Below, piece after piece: positions 53,720 through 62,526 of a stretch of DNA of 64,000 nt. Under the pieces are notes generated by a model that saw only the letters and a program-made list of their open reading frames with translations, had not been told where the DNA came from and ran no database searches. The position numbers and the translations under genes are program-made. Within the stretch, counting starts at the first letter, position 1. Every line of letters starts with the position of its first letter. The DNA is from Bacillus_BD sp963787345 (GTDB lineage Bacteria > Bacillota > Bacilli > Bacillales > Cytobacillaceae): the NCBI GenBank assembly GCA_963787345.1, contig CAWBCW010000026.1:744001-808000 (forward strand). Direction: 5' to 3'.

Positions 53720-53748
53720 TTGTGATTTAATTTATATATCAATATAAT
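53720..53748 (+). promoter_or_regulatory. Promoter of the rodA-like gene
   Basis: TTGTGA at 53720-53725, 17-base spacer and TATAAT at 53743-53748, about 115 bases before the gene. The rest of the 53506-53864 gap is AT-rich without other recognisable features. Confidence 0.7.
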
Positions 53749-53864
53749 GAAGTATTGTATATTCTTATTTCGTTGTCAATAATCGGCAGTATTCGACATA
53801 TTGGTTTTAGTTGGAAATTTTGCAAACAAATATAAACAGCAAGAACGATTAGAAAGGAAGCAGT

Positions 53865-55037
53865 ATGACCACAAATAATCAATCTCAATCAAAACTGGAT
53901 TTTAGTTTGGTCCTTATTTTAATGTTGTTATGTCTTGCAAGTTGTATTGCTATTTACAGTGCGCAACAGACTGGACAATACAATGAGAACTTTTTAATAA
54001 AGCAAATTGTTTGGTATATAGCAGGAATGGTGATCATTGCCTTGGTCATCACACTTGATTCAGAACAACTAACAAAGATTACGTGGTATTTATATGGAAT
54101 TGGAGTAGCTTTATTGGCCTTTTTGATTGTCGCACCAAGCAGCATTGCTCCTGTCATTAATGGCGCGAAAAGCTGGTATAGAGTCCCAGGATTAGGATCA
54201 TTGCAGCCATCTGAGTTTTTTAAAGTATTTTTGATTCTAGCTCTTTCAAGAGTAATTGTTGAACACCATCAAAAATACTTAATCAAAACAATCCAAACAG
54301 ACATTTGGCTGCTATTCAAACTGGGAATTGTCACAATGGCGCCAATCCTACTAGTCATGCAGCAGCCTGATTTAGGAACGTCACTTGTAATGATCGCAAT
54401 TATGCTTGGAATGATATTTATTTCAGGCATTTCATGGAAAATTTTAACGACGATTTTTGGGACTGCGCTCGTACTGATCTCAACGATCTTTTACTTTATT
54501 TTATGGCAGCCAGACGTGCTTGAAAAATATTTGGGTGTCAAAGAATATCAATTTGCTAGGATTTATTCCTGGATTGATCCATATAACTATCAAGATACCT
54601 CGGGCTACCAGCTGACACGTTCATTACTTGCAATTGGTTCGGGAGAGACTTCTGGAAAAGGGTTTGGTACTAGAGAGGTTTACTTGCCTGAAAGCCATTC
54701 AGATTTTATTTTCAGTGTTGTTGGTGAAGAGTTTGGCTTTATTGGAGCAAGTATCTTAATAAGTTTGTTTTTTATGTTAATATATCATATTACAAAAGTA
54801 GGGATGGCAACGAAGAATAACTTTTATTCTTATATCTGTGTAGGTGTCATCAGCATGATTACTTTCCACGTTTTTGAAAATATCGGAATGACGATCGGGT
54901 TGCTGCCTATTACAGGAATTCCGCTTCCATTCATTAGTTACGGGGGAAGTTCGTTAATGGGGAATATGCTTGCGATCGGTTTAATCTTCTCTATCCGTTA
55001 TCATCAGAAACGATATATGTTTGCAAAAGATGATTAA
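53865..55037 (+). CDS. rodA: SEDS-family peptidoglycan glycosyltransferase (RodA-like)
   Basis: 390-residue membrane protein with about ten spans, polymerising lipid II for cell elongation with a class B PBP. SEDS motifs include GAKSWYRVPGLGSLQPSEF (about 103-121), QQPDLGTS, the long extracellular loop with YQLTRSLLAIGSG and LPESHSDFIFSVVGEEFG, and the C-terminal GIPLPFISYGGSSL. RodA fits better than FtsW or SpoVE by length and QPSEF context, but paralogue choice is not certain. Single gene with own promoter and terminator. Confidence 0.85.
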   Translation: MTTNNQSQSKLDFSLVLILMLLCLASCIAIYSAQQTGQYNENFLIKQIVWYIAGMVIIALVITLDSEQLTKITWYLYGIGVALLAFLIVAPSSIAPVINGAKSWYRVPGLGSLQPSEFFKVFLILALSRVIVEHHQKYLIKTIQTDIWLLFKLGIVTMAPILLVMQQPDLGTSLVMIAIMLGMIFISGISWKILTTIFGTALVLISTIFYFILWQPDVLEKYLGVKEYQFARIYSWIDPYNYQDTSGYQLTRSLLAIGSGETSGKGFGTREVYLPESHSDFIFSVVGEEFGFIGASILISLFFMLIYHITKVGMATKNNFYSYICVGVISMITFHVFENIGMTIGLLPITGIPLPFISYGGSSLMGNMLAIGLIFSIRYHQKRYMFAKDD

Positions 55038-55038
55038 G

Positions 55039-55071
55039 AAAAGCCGCTTTTTGAGGAAAAAGCGGCTTTTT
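55039..55071. terminator. Terminator between rodA and the coat genes
   Basis: AAAAGCCGCTTTTT and AAAAAGCGGCTTTTT pair around GAGG; bidirectional for convergent genes. Confidence 0.92.
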
Positions 55072-55083
55072 GCATAGAAGAAA

Positions 55084-55452
55084 TTATTGAATATCTTGCC
55101 CGTTATAGGGAAATTGAGTCGTCATATAATTTTGGAATTGTTGATGCTTTTGTTGCAGTTTTTGACTATCCTCTGGCTCAAGCTTATACCAGCCCTTTTG
55201 GAACATAAGGTTATAAAGTTGTCTTTGCTGATTTTGAGCTTCGGTAAAAATCTGTAATGTATCTTGATAAAGTGCCTCGTGGCTTGCTTCGTTTAAAAAT
55301 GTATTGTACCCATTTGTTAAGTATTTTTCAGTTGCTAATAAGTCATTTAGAAAATCACGATCATTCATTTGTGGTGTTTTATTTAGTTTTTGTGTTTTTG
55401 GGTTTGCGATCGTTTGACTTTGGTTATTTTGATTTTGATTCAAGTTTAACAC
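55084..55452 (-). CDS. CotF-family spore coat protein
   Basis: 122-residue protein with an asparagine/glutamine-rich N-terminus (about 1-28) and a helical ferritin-like coat domain: NDRDFLNDLLATEKYLTNGY, AQNQQRQLYNLMFQKGWY, then a Gln-rich tail. This matches CotF-family proteins of the spore coat. It follows a related coat gene on the same strand by 14 bases. Expression is presumably late in the mother cell (sigma-K); no promoter was identified. Confidence 0.85.
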   Translation of the reverse strand: MLNLNQNQNNQSQTIANPKTQKLNKTPQMNDRDFLNDLLATEKYLTNGYNTFLNEASHEALYQDTLQIFTEAQNQQRQLYNLMFQKGWYKLEPEDSQKLQQKHQQFQNYMTTQFPYNGQDIQ

Positions 55453-55466
55453 CTCCGTTTATTCTA

Positions 55467-55757
55467 TTACATCGTTACATTTGGACTTTTGTATCCAGCT
55501 TGTGTTTGATTTTGCGTATCCAAATGGTTAAGAATTCTTTCGTAATGGCGTGAATGCATCTGCCCGCAGCGCTCCATTTCGGCTTTAAGTTCAGGGTTTT
55601 GGCAATGCTGTGCAAAGAAATGTGCCTTTTTCATAGCAAGTAAATTCCATGAAAGCATATCGGTTAAGTACAGGGAATCTTTAGTTGATATAACTGCAGG
55701 TGGATGCTCGTACATCATCTGTTGATTTTGTGCATTCATATTTTGTTGTTGTTGCAT
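55467..55757 (-). CDS. YusN-like spore coat protein
   Basis: 96-residue helical protein related to CotF (STKDSLYLTDMLSWNLLAMK, AHFFAQHCQNPELKAEM) with a Gln/Asn/Met-rich N-terminus. In B. subtilis yusN lies beside fadN-fadA-fadE and yuzL, as here. Ribosome site aaggaggg. Probably structural in the coat. Confidence 0.82.
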   Translation of the reverse strand: MQQQQNMNAQNQQMMYEHPPAVISTKDSLYLTDMLSWNLLAMKKAHFFAQHCQNPELKAEMERCGQMHSRHYERILNHLDTQNQTQAGYKSPNVTM

Positions 55758-55776
55758 GGTTTAACCCTCCTTATGA

Positions 55777-55908
55777 TCATTTTTTATATTGGTTATTTTG
55801 ACTGTTTACTTTCCCGCCGCCATCATCTTCCACTGTTGGACCAGCGTTGCCTTTAACACTTGCAGCACTTACTCCAGCTTTAGAAGGGTTCTTCTTTCCT
55901 CTTGCCAT
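55777..55908 (-). CDS. yuzL: YuzL-family small protein
   Basis: 43-residue basic peptide starting MARGKKNPSKAGVSAASVKG and continuing with NAGPTVEDDGGGK, ending in a Gln/Asn/Tyr/Lys tail. This is the YuzL family, a small conserved Bacillus protein of unknown function, at the same place as in B. subtilis. ATG 55908 follows aggtgatcgg; TGA at 55777-55779. It lies 20 bases ahead of the yusN-like gene on the same strand. Confidence 0.85.
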   Translation of the reverse strand: MARGKKNPSKAGVSAASVKGNAGPTVEDDGGGKVNSQNNQYKK

Positions 55909-55910
55909 TT

Positions 55911-56231
55911 CCGATCACCTCCAATAACTAGTTTGTCCAGAACTGAAAAAATCATTGATCAACTTCCTAATTTGAATAGAGTAACTGGAATGATTATAAA
56001 AATCCCCAATATATTTGATATGAAGGTGAAAAATTTGATCTTAATAATGGGCGATTGTAAGTTTTATTAATCAAATGAAGGAATTGAATGAGATTGCAGG
56101 TTAATTGAGCCAAAAATGTTAGGAATTGAACTAGAATCTGCAATAATTGCGCCAAAATGGAGTGGAATTGCACCTAATTCCATTAAAAGGGAAATAGTAT
56201 ATACTTTTTTCAAATAAAGGAGGAACTCTCA
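55911..56231. other. fadN upstream region with degenerate direct repeat
   Basis: Between divergent yuzL and fadN, the block AATTG-A-GCCAAAA..GGAATTG (about 56103-56132) recurs as AATTG-C-GCCAAAA..GGAATTG (about 56146-56170), with an extra GGAATTG near 56080. It is not the FadR operator known from B. subtilis, which I do not find. I see no secure promoter; aggagg at 56219-56224 is the fadN ribosome site. Confidence 0.5.
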
Positions 56232-58619
56232 TTGATCGAACCAATTCGAAAAGCAGCCGTTCTAGGATCTGGTGTCATGGGTTCGGGGATTGCTGCTCAT
56301 TTAGCAAATGCAGGCATTCAAACTTTACTATTAGATATTGCACCAACTGTATTATCAGATGCAGAAGTCACTAAAGGCTTGACCCTCCAAGATAGATCCG
56401 TTCGAAATCGACTTAGTGAATCTGCCCTCCAAAAGGTGCTAAAACAGAAACCCGCACCATTAACATCTCCTAGAAATCTTTCTCTCATTGAAACAGGGAA
56501 TTTTGACGATGATTTTCTACGATTAAAAGAAGTCGATTGGATTATTGAAGTAGTTGTGGAGAATTTAGAGGTCAAAAAACAACTTTTTGAAAAAATCGAT
56601 GAATATCGTAAAAAAGGAAGCATTGTTAGTTCCAATACGTCAGGAATATCGGTTGAGGAAATGGCGAGCGGACGATCTGCTGACTTTCAAACCCACTTTT
56701 TAGGGACCCATTTCTTTAATCCACCTCGCTATTTAAAACTACTCGAAGTTATCCCAATAAAAAGAACAGATCCAGCAGTGATCCGGTATATGAAAAAATT
56801 TGCGGAGGATGTACTTGGAAAAGGGGTGGTAGTTGCTAAAGATACGCCTAATTTTATCGCGAACAGAATCGGGACGTTTGGGTTGCTCACCGCAATCAAA
56901 GAAATGCATAAAACAGGTGTAAGTGCAGGAGAAATCGATTCAGTAACAGGTCCTTTAATCGGTCGCCCAAAAAGTGCCACTTTTAGAACATTAGATGTCG
57001 TTGGTTTGGATACATTTGCCTTTGTTGCCGGAAATGTTTCCCAAAAAACAGTTGGAGAAGAGAAGAAACACTTTGAGATTCCAGCTTTTATGAAAGAAAT
57101 GATTCAAAACGGTTGGTTGGGAAGTAAATCTAATCAAGGTTTTTATTTGAAGAAGGGGAATGAAATCCTCGAGATTGATCCAGAGACCTTAACTTATCAA
57201 CGGAGAAAAAGGTTACAATCCCCATCCATAGACATGCTGAAGAATGAAAAAAACCTCTCCAAAAAGATGAAGTCATTTCTATATGCCGGTGATGCAGCAG
57301 GTAAATTGTTATGGAACTTGATCACACCTGTTTTAGTGTATTCCGCCCAATTACTAGGTGAAATTGCTGATGATATTGTTTCGATTGATAGAGCCATGAG
57401 GTGGGGGTTTGGATGGCAGCAGGGGCCATTTGAAATATGGGATGCAATTGGCATAGAAAAATCCTTGCAAAAGCTAGAAGCAGAATCCCAGTTAGAGATT
57501 CCTCATTGGGTGAAAGAAATGCTGGAGTCTGGTCAAGGTTCCTTTTATAAAGAGGAAAATGGGAAGCGCTATTACTATCATCAAGGGGAATATGTCGAGC
57601 TAGAGGAAAATCCCAAAATACTAAACTTGGCCAAAATTAAGCAACAGAAAGGGACGATTAAGAAAAACAGCGGGGCTAGTTTATTGGATATTGGTGAGGG
57701 AGTCGCTTTATTAGAATTCCATTCGCCGAATAATGCGATTGGGTTAGATATTTTACAAATGATTAGTCAGTCCATTGATGAAGTGGAAGAAAATTATAAA
57801 GGACTTGTAATTGGGAATGAGGGAAAAAACTTCTGTGTTGGGGCAAATCTTTTCATGATCTTAATGGAGGCGGAAGACGAGGAAATCTATGAGCTTGATT
57901 TCATTATCCGAACTTTCCAAGAGACGATGATGAAAATTAAGTATAGCTCCAAACCGGTAGTGGCTGCCCCTTTTAACATGACACTTGGCGGCGGGACTGA
58001 AGTCTGTCTGCCTGCTATCCATATTCAAGCGTCTCTGGAAACGTATATGGGATTAGTAGAAACGGGTGTTGGCCTAATTCCAGGGGGAGGTGGAAATAAA
58101 GAGCTTTATATTCGCCATTTAAAAGCGATACCTGAAGGGTATGAAGTTGATTTACAAACGGTCGCCAATAAAGTATTCGAGCTTATTGCTCTTGCAAAAG
58201 TTACAGCTTCAGGTGTCGAAGCCCAGGAAAATCATTATCTCCATTTGTCAGATGGCATTAGTATAAATCCTGATCATTTACTTTACGATGCGAAACAGGC
58301 TGTGCTAAGGCTATATGAAAAAGGGTATCATCCTCCTGCCCGAGAACCGATTCCTGTTGTCGGTGAAACAGGCTATGCAACGCTCTTGCTCGCGGCAAAA
58401 TCAATGAAAGATTCTGGATATATATCTGACTATGACTATTTAATCGCTAAAAAACTAGCTTATGTAATTGCGGGTGGGTCCGTACCATTTGGTTCAAAAG
58501 TGGATGAACAATACTTGCTAAATTTAGAAAGGGAAGCGTTTCTAAGCTTAGTTACACAATCAAAGACCCTTGAACGGATGAGGCACATGCTAGTAAAAGG
58601 AAAACCATTACGCAATTAA
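56232..58619 (+). CDS. fadN: 3-hydroxyacyl-CoA dehydrogenase/enoyl-CoA hydratase
   Basis: 795-residue two-domain beta-oxidation enzyme. The N-terminal Rossmann domain starts AAVLGSGVMGSGIAAHLA, the dehydrogenase C-domain follows with NFIANRIGTF, and the C-terminal crotonase domain (about 500-790) shows NEGKNFCVGANL and LGGGTEVCLPA. Domain order is dehydrogenase first, as in B. subtilis FadN and unlike E. coli FadB. Start TTG 56232 with aaaggagg. First gene of fadN-fadA-fadE. Confidence 0.96.
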   Translation: MIEPIRKAAVLGSGVMGSGIAAHLANAGIQTLLLDIAPTVLSDAEVTKGLTLQDRSVRNRLSESALQKVLKQKPAPLTSPRNLSLIETGNFDDDFLRLKEVDWIIEVVVENLEVKKQLFEKIDEYRKKGSIVSSNTSGISVEEMASGRSADFQTHFLGTHFFNPPRYLKLLEVIPIKRTDPAVIRYMKKFAEDVLGKGVVVAKDTPNFIANRIGTFGLLTAIKEMHKTGVSAGEIDSVTGPLIGRPKSATFRTLDVVGLDTFAFVAGNVSQKTVGEEKKHFEIPAFMKEMIQNGWLGSKSNQGFYLKKGNEILEIDPETLTYQRRKRLQSPSIDMLKNEKNLSKKMKSFLYAGDAAGKLLWNLITPVLVYSAQLLGEIADDIVSIDRAMRWGFGWQQGPFEIWDAIGIEKSLQKLEAESQLEIPHWVKEMLESGQGSFYKEENGKRYYYHQGEYVELEENPKILNLAKIKQQKGTIKKNSGASLLDIGEGVALLEFHSPNNAIGLDILQMISQSIDEVEENYKGLVIGNEGKNFCVGANLFMILMEAEDEEIYELDFIIRTFQETMMKIKYSSKPVVAAPFNMTLGGGTEVCLPAIHIQASLETYMGLVETGVGLIPGGGGNKELYIRHLKAIPEGYEVDLQTVANKVFELIALAKVTASGVEAQENHYLHLSDGISINPDHLLYDAKQAVLRLYEKGYHPPAREPIPVVGETGYATLLLAAKSMKDSGYISDYDYLIAKKLAYVIAGGSVPFGSKVDEQYLLNLEREAFLSLVTQSKTLERMRHMLVKGKPLRN

Positions 58620-58672
58620 AATATTAAATCGATCAATTTCTGAAATAGTGGTTAAAGGGAAGGAGTTTATAA

Positions 58673-59848
58673 ATGAAAGAAGCGGTCATTGTTTCTGGAG
58701 CACGAACTCCAGTCGGCAAGGCGAAAAAAGGAACATTGAAAGATGTAAGACCGGATGATTTAGGAGCACTTGTTGTTAAGGAAGCAATTAAACGGGCGGG
58801 TAATTATGATGGAAATATTGATGATTTGATCATTGGCTGCGCGATGCCAGAAGCGGAACAAGGTATGAATATGGCTCGAAACATTGGGGCTTTAGCGGGA
58901 CTGCCCTATACAGTTCCAGCGATTACGATTAATCGCTATTGTTCATCAGGTTTGCAATCAATTGCATATGGGGCTGAAAAAATTATGTTAGGCAATGCAG
59001 ATACGATAATTGCCGGTGGGGCAGAATCAATGAGTCTTGTGCCGATGATGGGTCATGTCGTACGGCCTAATATCAAGTTGGCGGAAAACGCTCCCCAGTA
59101 TTATATGAGTATGGGGCATACAGCTGAAGAAGTGGCTAAAAAATATGGAATTTCCAGAGAAGACCAAGATGCTTTTGCGGTGTTAAGCCACCAGAAGGCA
59201 GCTCTAGCAGTCTCTAATGGAAATTTTAACGAGGAAATCGTTCCTGTTGAAGTGAAGAAAACATTTGTTGATCAAAACCATCGTCTAACCGAAGAAGTCA
59301 ATTTATTTAGTAGGGATGAAGGGGTACGTCGAGATACTAGCGTGGAAAGTCTTGCTGCCTTAAAGCCGGCATTTGCCTTAAAAGGAACGGTTACGGCAGG
59401 AAATGCTTCGCAAATGAGTGATGGGGCTGCAGCTGTAATGGTAATGGAGAGGGAGAAGGCTGAGTCTCTTGGATTAAAACCGTTGGCAAAGTTTAGATCT
59501 TTCGCTGTTAGTGGTGTCCCGCCAGAAATTATGGGAATTGGTCCAGTTGCAGCAGTGCCGAAAGCATTACAATTAGCAGGTTTGAAGTTAGGAGATATTG
59601 GATTAATTGAATTAAATGAGGCCTTTGCTGCTCAGGCTTTAGCTGTTATAAGGGAACTTAATTTAGATGAAGAGAAGGTAAATGTCAATGGAGGAGCAAT
59701 CGCACTAGGACACCCGCTTGGTTGTACGGGTACAAAATTAACTTTATCGTTAATCCATGAAATGAGCCGTAGACAAGTTCAATTTGGGCTTGTAACGATG
59801 TGTATTGGCGGCGGCATGGGAGCGGCTGGTATTTTCGAGCTCATATAA
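58673..59848 (+). CDS. fadA: Acetyl-CoA C-acyltransferase (3-ketoacyl-CoA thiolase)
   Basis: 391-residue thiolase completing each beta-oxidation round. The nucleophile Cys is in NRYCSSGLQSIA (about residue 90), and the C-terminal catalytic pair is in NVNGGAIALGHPLGCTG and MCIGGGMGAA. Length is the family norm. The ribosome site aaggaag precedes the ATG; 53 bases after fadN. Confidence 0.97.
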   Translation: MKEAVIVSGARTPVGKAKKGTLKDVRPDDLGALVVKEAIKRAGNYDGNIDDLIIGCAMPEAEQGMNMARNIGALAGLPYTVPAITINRYCSSGLQSIAYGAEKIMLGNADTIIAGGAESMSLVPMMGHVVRPNIKLAENAPQYYMSMGHTAEEVAKKYGISREDQDAFAVLSHQKAALAVSNGNFNEEIVPVEVKKTFVDQNHRLTEEVNLFSRDEGVRRDTSVESLAALKPAFALKGTVTAGNASQMSDGAAAVMVMEREKAESLGLKPLAKFRSFAVSGVPPEIMGIGPVAAVPKALQLAGLKLGDIGLIELNEAFAAQALAVIRELNLDEEKVNVNGGAIALGHPLGCTGTKLTLSLIHEMSRRQVQFGLVTMCIGGGMGAAGIFELI

Positions 59849-59915
59849 CTGTATTTTGAAATAAATGGGCAAAGAGCGGGTCTTTCTAGAAACGGAATAA
59901 AAGGGGGAATGTAAA

Positions 59916-61700
59916 GTGGATAGTCAGGCAGGTTCAGTGATTAAAGGCGGTAGTTTTTTAATCGATGACATTTCTTATGAACAAATCGTGACACCAGAAG
60001 ATTTCACGGATGAACAAAAAATGATGGCCAAAACGACGGAAGAATTTGTCCTTCAAAAGGTAATGCCCCAATTAGAGTATTTAGAAAACCATGAGTTTGA
60101 CCGTACCGTTGCTCTTTTAAAAGAGGCAGGAGAATTAGGCTTACTAAGTGTAGATGTTCAGGAGGAATACGGCGGTTTAGAATTGGATAAAATTAGTTCC
60201 GCTCTTATAACAGAAAAAATGGCAAGAGCAGGAGGGTTCTCGCTTTCCTACGGTGCCCATGTGGGGATTGGAACTTTGCCAATCGTGCTTTTCGGAAATG
60301 AAAATCAAAGAAAAAAGTACTTGCCTCAGCTCGCCACAGGTGAAAAAATAGCTGCTTATGCTTTAACAGAACCGAATTCTGGCTCTGATGCTCTTGCTGC
60401 CAAGACAACCGCAAGGCTTAATGAAGAAGGGTCACATTATGTCTTAAACGGGGAAAAGCAATGGATCACAAACTCAGCCTTTGCTGATATTTTTATCGTA
60501 TACGCTAAAATAGATGGCGAACACTTTTCGGCTTTTATTGTTGAACGGGAATTCCCAGGGGTGTCAACAGGACCGGAAGAACAGAAAATGGGAATCAAAA
60601 GTTCCTCGACTAGAACGTTAATTTTACAAGATGCATTAATCCCAAAAGAAAATTTATTAGGTGAATTTGGAAAAGGGCATGTAATTGCCTTTAATATATT
60701 AAATATTGGACGTTATAAATTAGGGGTTGGAGCGGTTGGGGCTTCAAAACGTGCCTTTGATGTAACTGTTCAATATACAAATCAGCGACAACAATTCAAA
60801 ACATCGATATCCCAATTTGCCTTAACGAAAGAAAAACTAGCAACAATGGCAGCTCTGATTTATGCAGCTGAAAGTTCGGCTTATCGTACGGTTGGTTTGT
60901 TTGAGGATCGGATGAGTCGATTATCCGAGCAGGAAAAGAATGATCGAAATTCAGTAGCAAAGGCAATTTCCGAGTATGCTATCGAATGTTCTTTAAATAA
61001 AGTTTTTGCGACGGAAGCACTTGATTATATTGCTGACGAGGGGGTTCAGCTCCATGGCGGCTATGGATTTATGTCAGAATATGAAATTGAAAGAATTTAT
61101 CGAGATTCGCGAATCAATCGCATTTTTGAAGGAACGAATGAAATTAATCGCTTATTAGTACCAGCCACCTTTTTACGAAAAGCGTTAAAAGGAGAGTTGC
61201 CATTACTTGAAATGGCTCAGAAACTTCAAGGAGAATTAATGATGCTTGTTCCGGAAACACCTGGCGATGAGCCATTGGCTCAGGAAAAATACTTAGTTAA
61301 AAATGCGAAAAAGATTGGATTGCTGATCTTAGGTTTAGCTGCACAGAAATTTGGCAATGCATTAGAAAGAGAACAAGAAATTCTTGTCAACATCGCTGAT
61401 ATCATTTCAAACATTTATGCAATGGAGTCTGTCGTCTTACGAACGGAAAAGGCAATTAGGAAAACAGGAGTTGAAAAATGCAATCAAAAACTGTACTATA
61501 CACAAATATTCTGTCAAGAAGCTTTTTTGAAAATTGAACAGGATGCAAAAGAAACTCTAATTGGTGCCGAACAAGGAGACTCACTAAGAATGATGTTATC
61601 AGCATTACGTAAGTTCACTCGTTTTAATCCAATAAATATTATTTTACTAAAAAGAACAGCAGCAAATACATTGATCGATTCTGAACGCTATTTCGTTTAA
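59916..61700 (+). CDS. fadE: Acyl-CoA dehydrogenase
   Basis: 594-residue FAD enzyme making trans-2-enoyl-CoA. After an N-terminal helical domain come AYALTEPNSGSDA and QWITNSAFADIF (FAD and acyl contacts), RQQFKTSISQF, and IYRDSRINRIFEGTNEINR containing the catalytic-region Glu. A C-terminal extension of about 170 helical residues is typical of the Bacillus YusJ/FadE type, longer than the usual 380. Start GTG 59916 behind aaggggg. Last fad gene; an AGTGGCTG/CAGCCACT stem at 61708-61746 follows without a good U-tract. Confidence 0.95.
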   Translation: MDSQAGSVIKGGSFLIDDISYEQIVTPEDFTDEQKMMAKTTEEFVLQKVMPQLEYLENHEFDRTVALLKEAGELGLLSVDVQEEYGGLELDKISSALITEKMARAGGFSLSYGAHVGIGTLPIVLFGNENQRKKYLPQLATGEKIAAYALTEPNSGSDALAAKTTARLNEEGSHYVLNGEKQWITNSAFADIFIVYAKIDGEHFSAFIVEREFPGVSTGPEEQKMGIKSSSTRTLILQDALIPKENLLGEFGKGHVIAFNILNIGRYKLGVGAVGASKRAFDVTVQYTNQRQQFKTSISQFALTKEKLATMAALIYAAESSAYRTVGLFEDRMSRLSEQEKNDRNSVAKAISEYAIECSLNKVFATEALDYIADEGVQLHGGYGFMSEYEIERIYRDSRINRIFEGTNEINRLLVPATFLRKALKGELPLLEMAQKLQGELMMLVPETPGDEPLAQEKYLVKNAKKIGLLILGLAAQKFGNALEREQEILVNIADIISNIYAMESVVLRTEKAIRKTGVEKCNQKLYYTQIFCQEAFLKIEQDAKETLIGAEQGDSLRMMLSALRKFTRFNPINIILLKRTAANTLIDSERYFV

Positions 61701-61838
61701 TCATTTTTAGTGGCTGGTTTTTCTTAATGGAAAAGTCAGCCACTCCTATGTAATATTTATTATTAGTAGGGAATTATCAAACTTATAAATATATTTGATT
61801 GTATGTTTTGAATAAATAATGAAGATTCTACATACTAG

Positions 61839-61867
61839 TTTCGAATCGTTGCACCTTATGTTAAAAT
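61839..61867 (+). promoter_or_regulatory. Promoter upstream of repeat copy F and yusI
   Basis: TTTCGA at 61839-61844, 17-base spacer, TAAAAT at 61862-61867 with extended TGT. Transcription near 61874 would place all of repeat F in the 5' leader of yusI-gcvH. Confidence 0.6.
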
Positions 61868-61889
61868 ATCTTTAGAAGTGGCTAAGCTA

Positions 61890-62113
61890 TAACTCTATTC
61901 AGCAAATGCTTTTGTACCGAAAGCTTACGGCAGGTACAGAAGTCCTCCACAACTATAAGTGGGAGATGAATACGATAAATGTTTTTTATTCAATGAGGGT
62001 TCAGCCCCCCTGAATGAAGAGAAGCCTCCGGAGGATGTCACGGATGTTTTAAAGGTAATTTATCGAGCGAGTTCGATAAAAATCCGGGCGTAAATTCGGC
62101 GGGCGAATTTGAT
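61890..62113 (+). repeat. Dispersed structured repeat, copy F (full length, reference)
   Basis: Reference copy. Order of elements: TAACTCTATTCAG (5' strand of closing helix); TTTTGTACC/GGTACAGAA hairpin (61910-61942); CCTCCACAACTATAAGTGGGAG hairpin region; T-rich segment; GGGTTCAGCCCCC; CTGAATGAAGAG (3' strand of closing helix); AAGCCTCCGGAGGATGTCAC core; arm GGAT...TTTATCGA/TCGATAAA...ATCC; GGGCGTAAATTCGG/CGAATTTGAT end. No coding frame. It stops 13 bases before the yusI start. Confidence 0.82.
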
Positions 62114-62126
62114 ATGAGGTGATGAA

Positions 62127-62483
62127 TTGGCACTAAAGTTTTATTGGTACCCTAAATGTGGTACATGTCGTAAAGCAAGAAAGTGGCTTGAAGAGCAAGG
62201 ATTGCCCTATGAAGAAATACATATTGTCGATACACCTCCAACGCGTAATGAATTGGAGGAAATGTATAAAAAGAGTGGTTTAGAGCTTAAGAAGTTCTTT
62301 AATACCAGTGGTCAAAAATACCGTGAAATGGGATTGAAAGACCGTGTGAAGGAGTCATCCGAAGAAGAATTGCTTGATTTGCTAGCCTCAGATGGGATGT
62401 TGATCAAACGCCCAATTGTTGCAGATGGCAATAAAGTCACAGTTGGTTTTAAAGAAGAAAGCTTTGCAAATACTTGGAGTTAA
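62127..62483 (+). CDS. yusI: ArsC/Spx-family protein YusI
   Basis: 118-residue ArsC-fold protein. The N-terminal CGTCRKA (C-x-x-C at about residues 11-14) and the RPIV motif near residue 94 are shared by arsenate reductase and Spx families. YusI has no established function. TTG 62127 follows gaggtgat, only three bases after repeat F ends. gcvH follows after 43 bases. Confidence 0.88.
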   Translation: MALKFYWYPKCGTCRKARKWLEEQGLPYEEIHIVDTPPTRNELEEMYKKSGLELKKFFNTSGQKYREMGLKDRVKESSEEELLDLLASDGMLIKRPIVADGNKVTVGFKEESFANTWS

Positions 62484-62526
62484 GTTTATTTTAAACTTAT
62501 ACATATAAATTATTGGAGGGATCAGC

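Noticed and set aside
8880..62113. CRISPR array
   Set aside because: The six repeats are kilobases apart and 84-228 bases long, without spacers; no cas genes are present.
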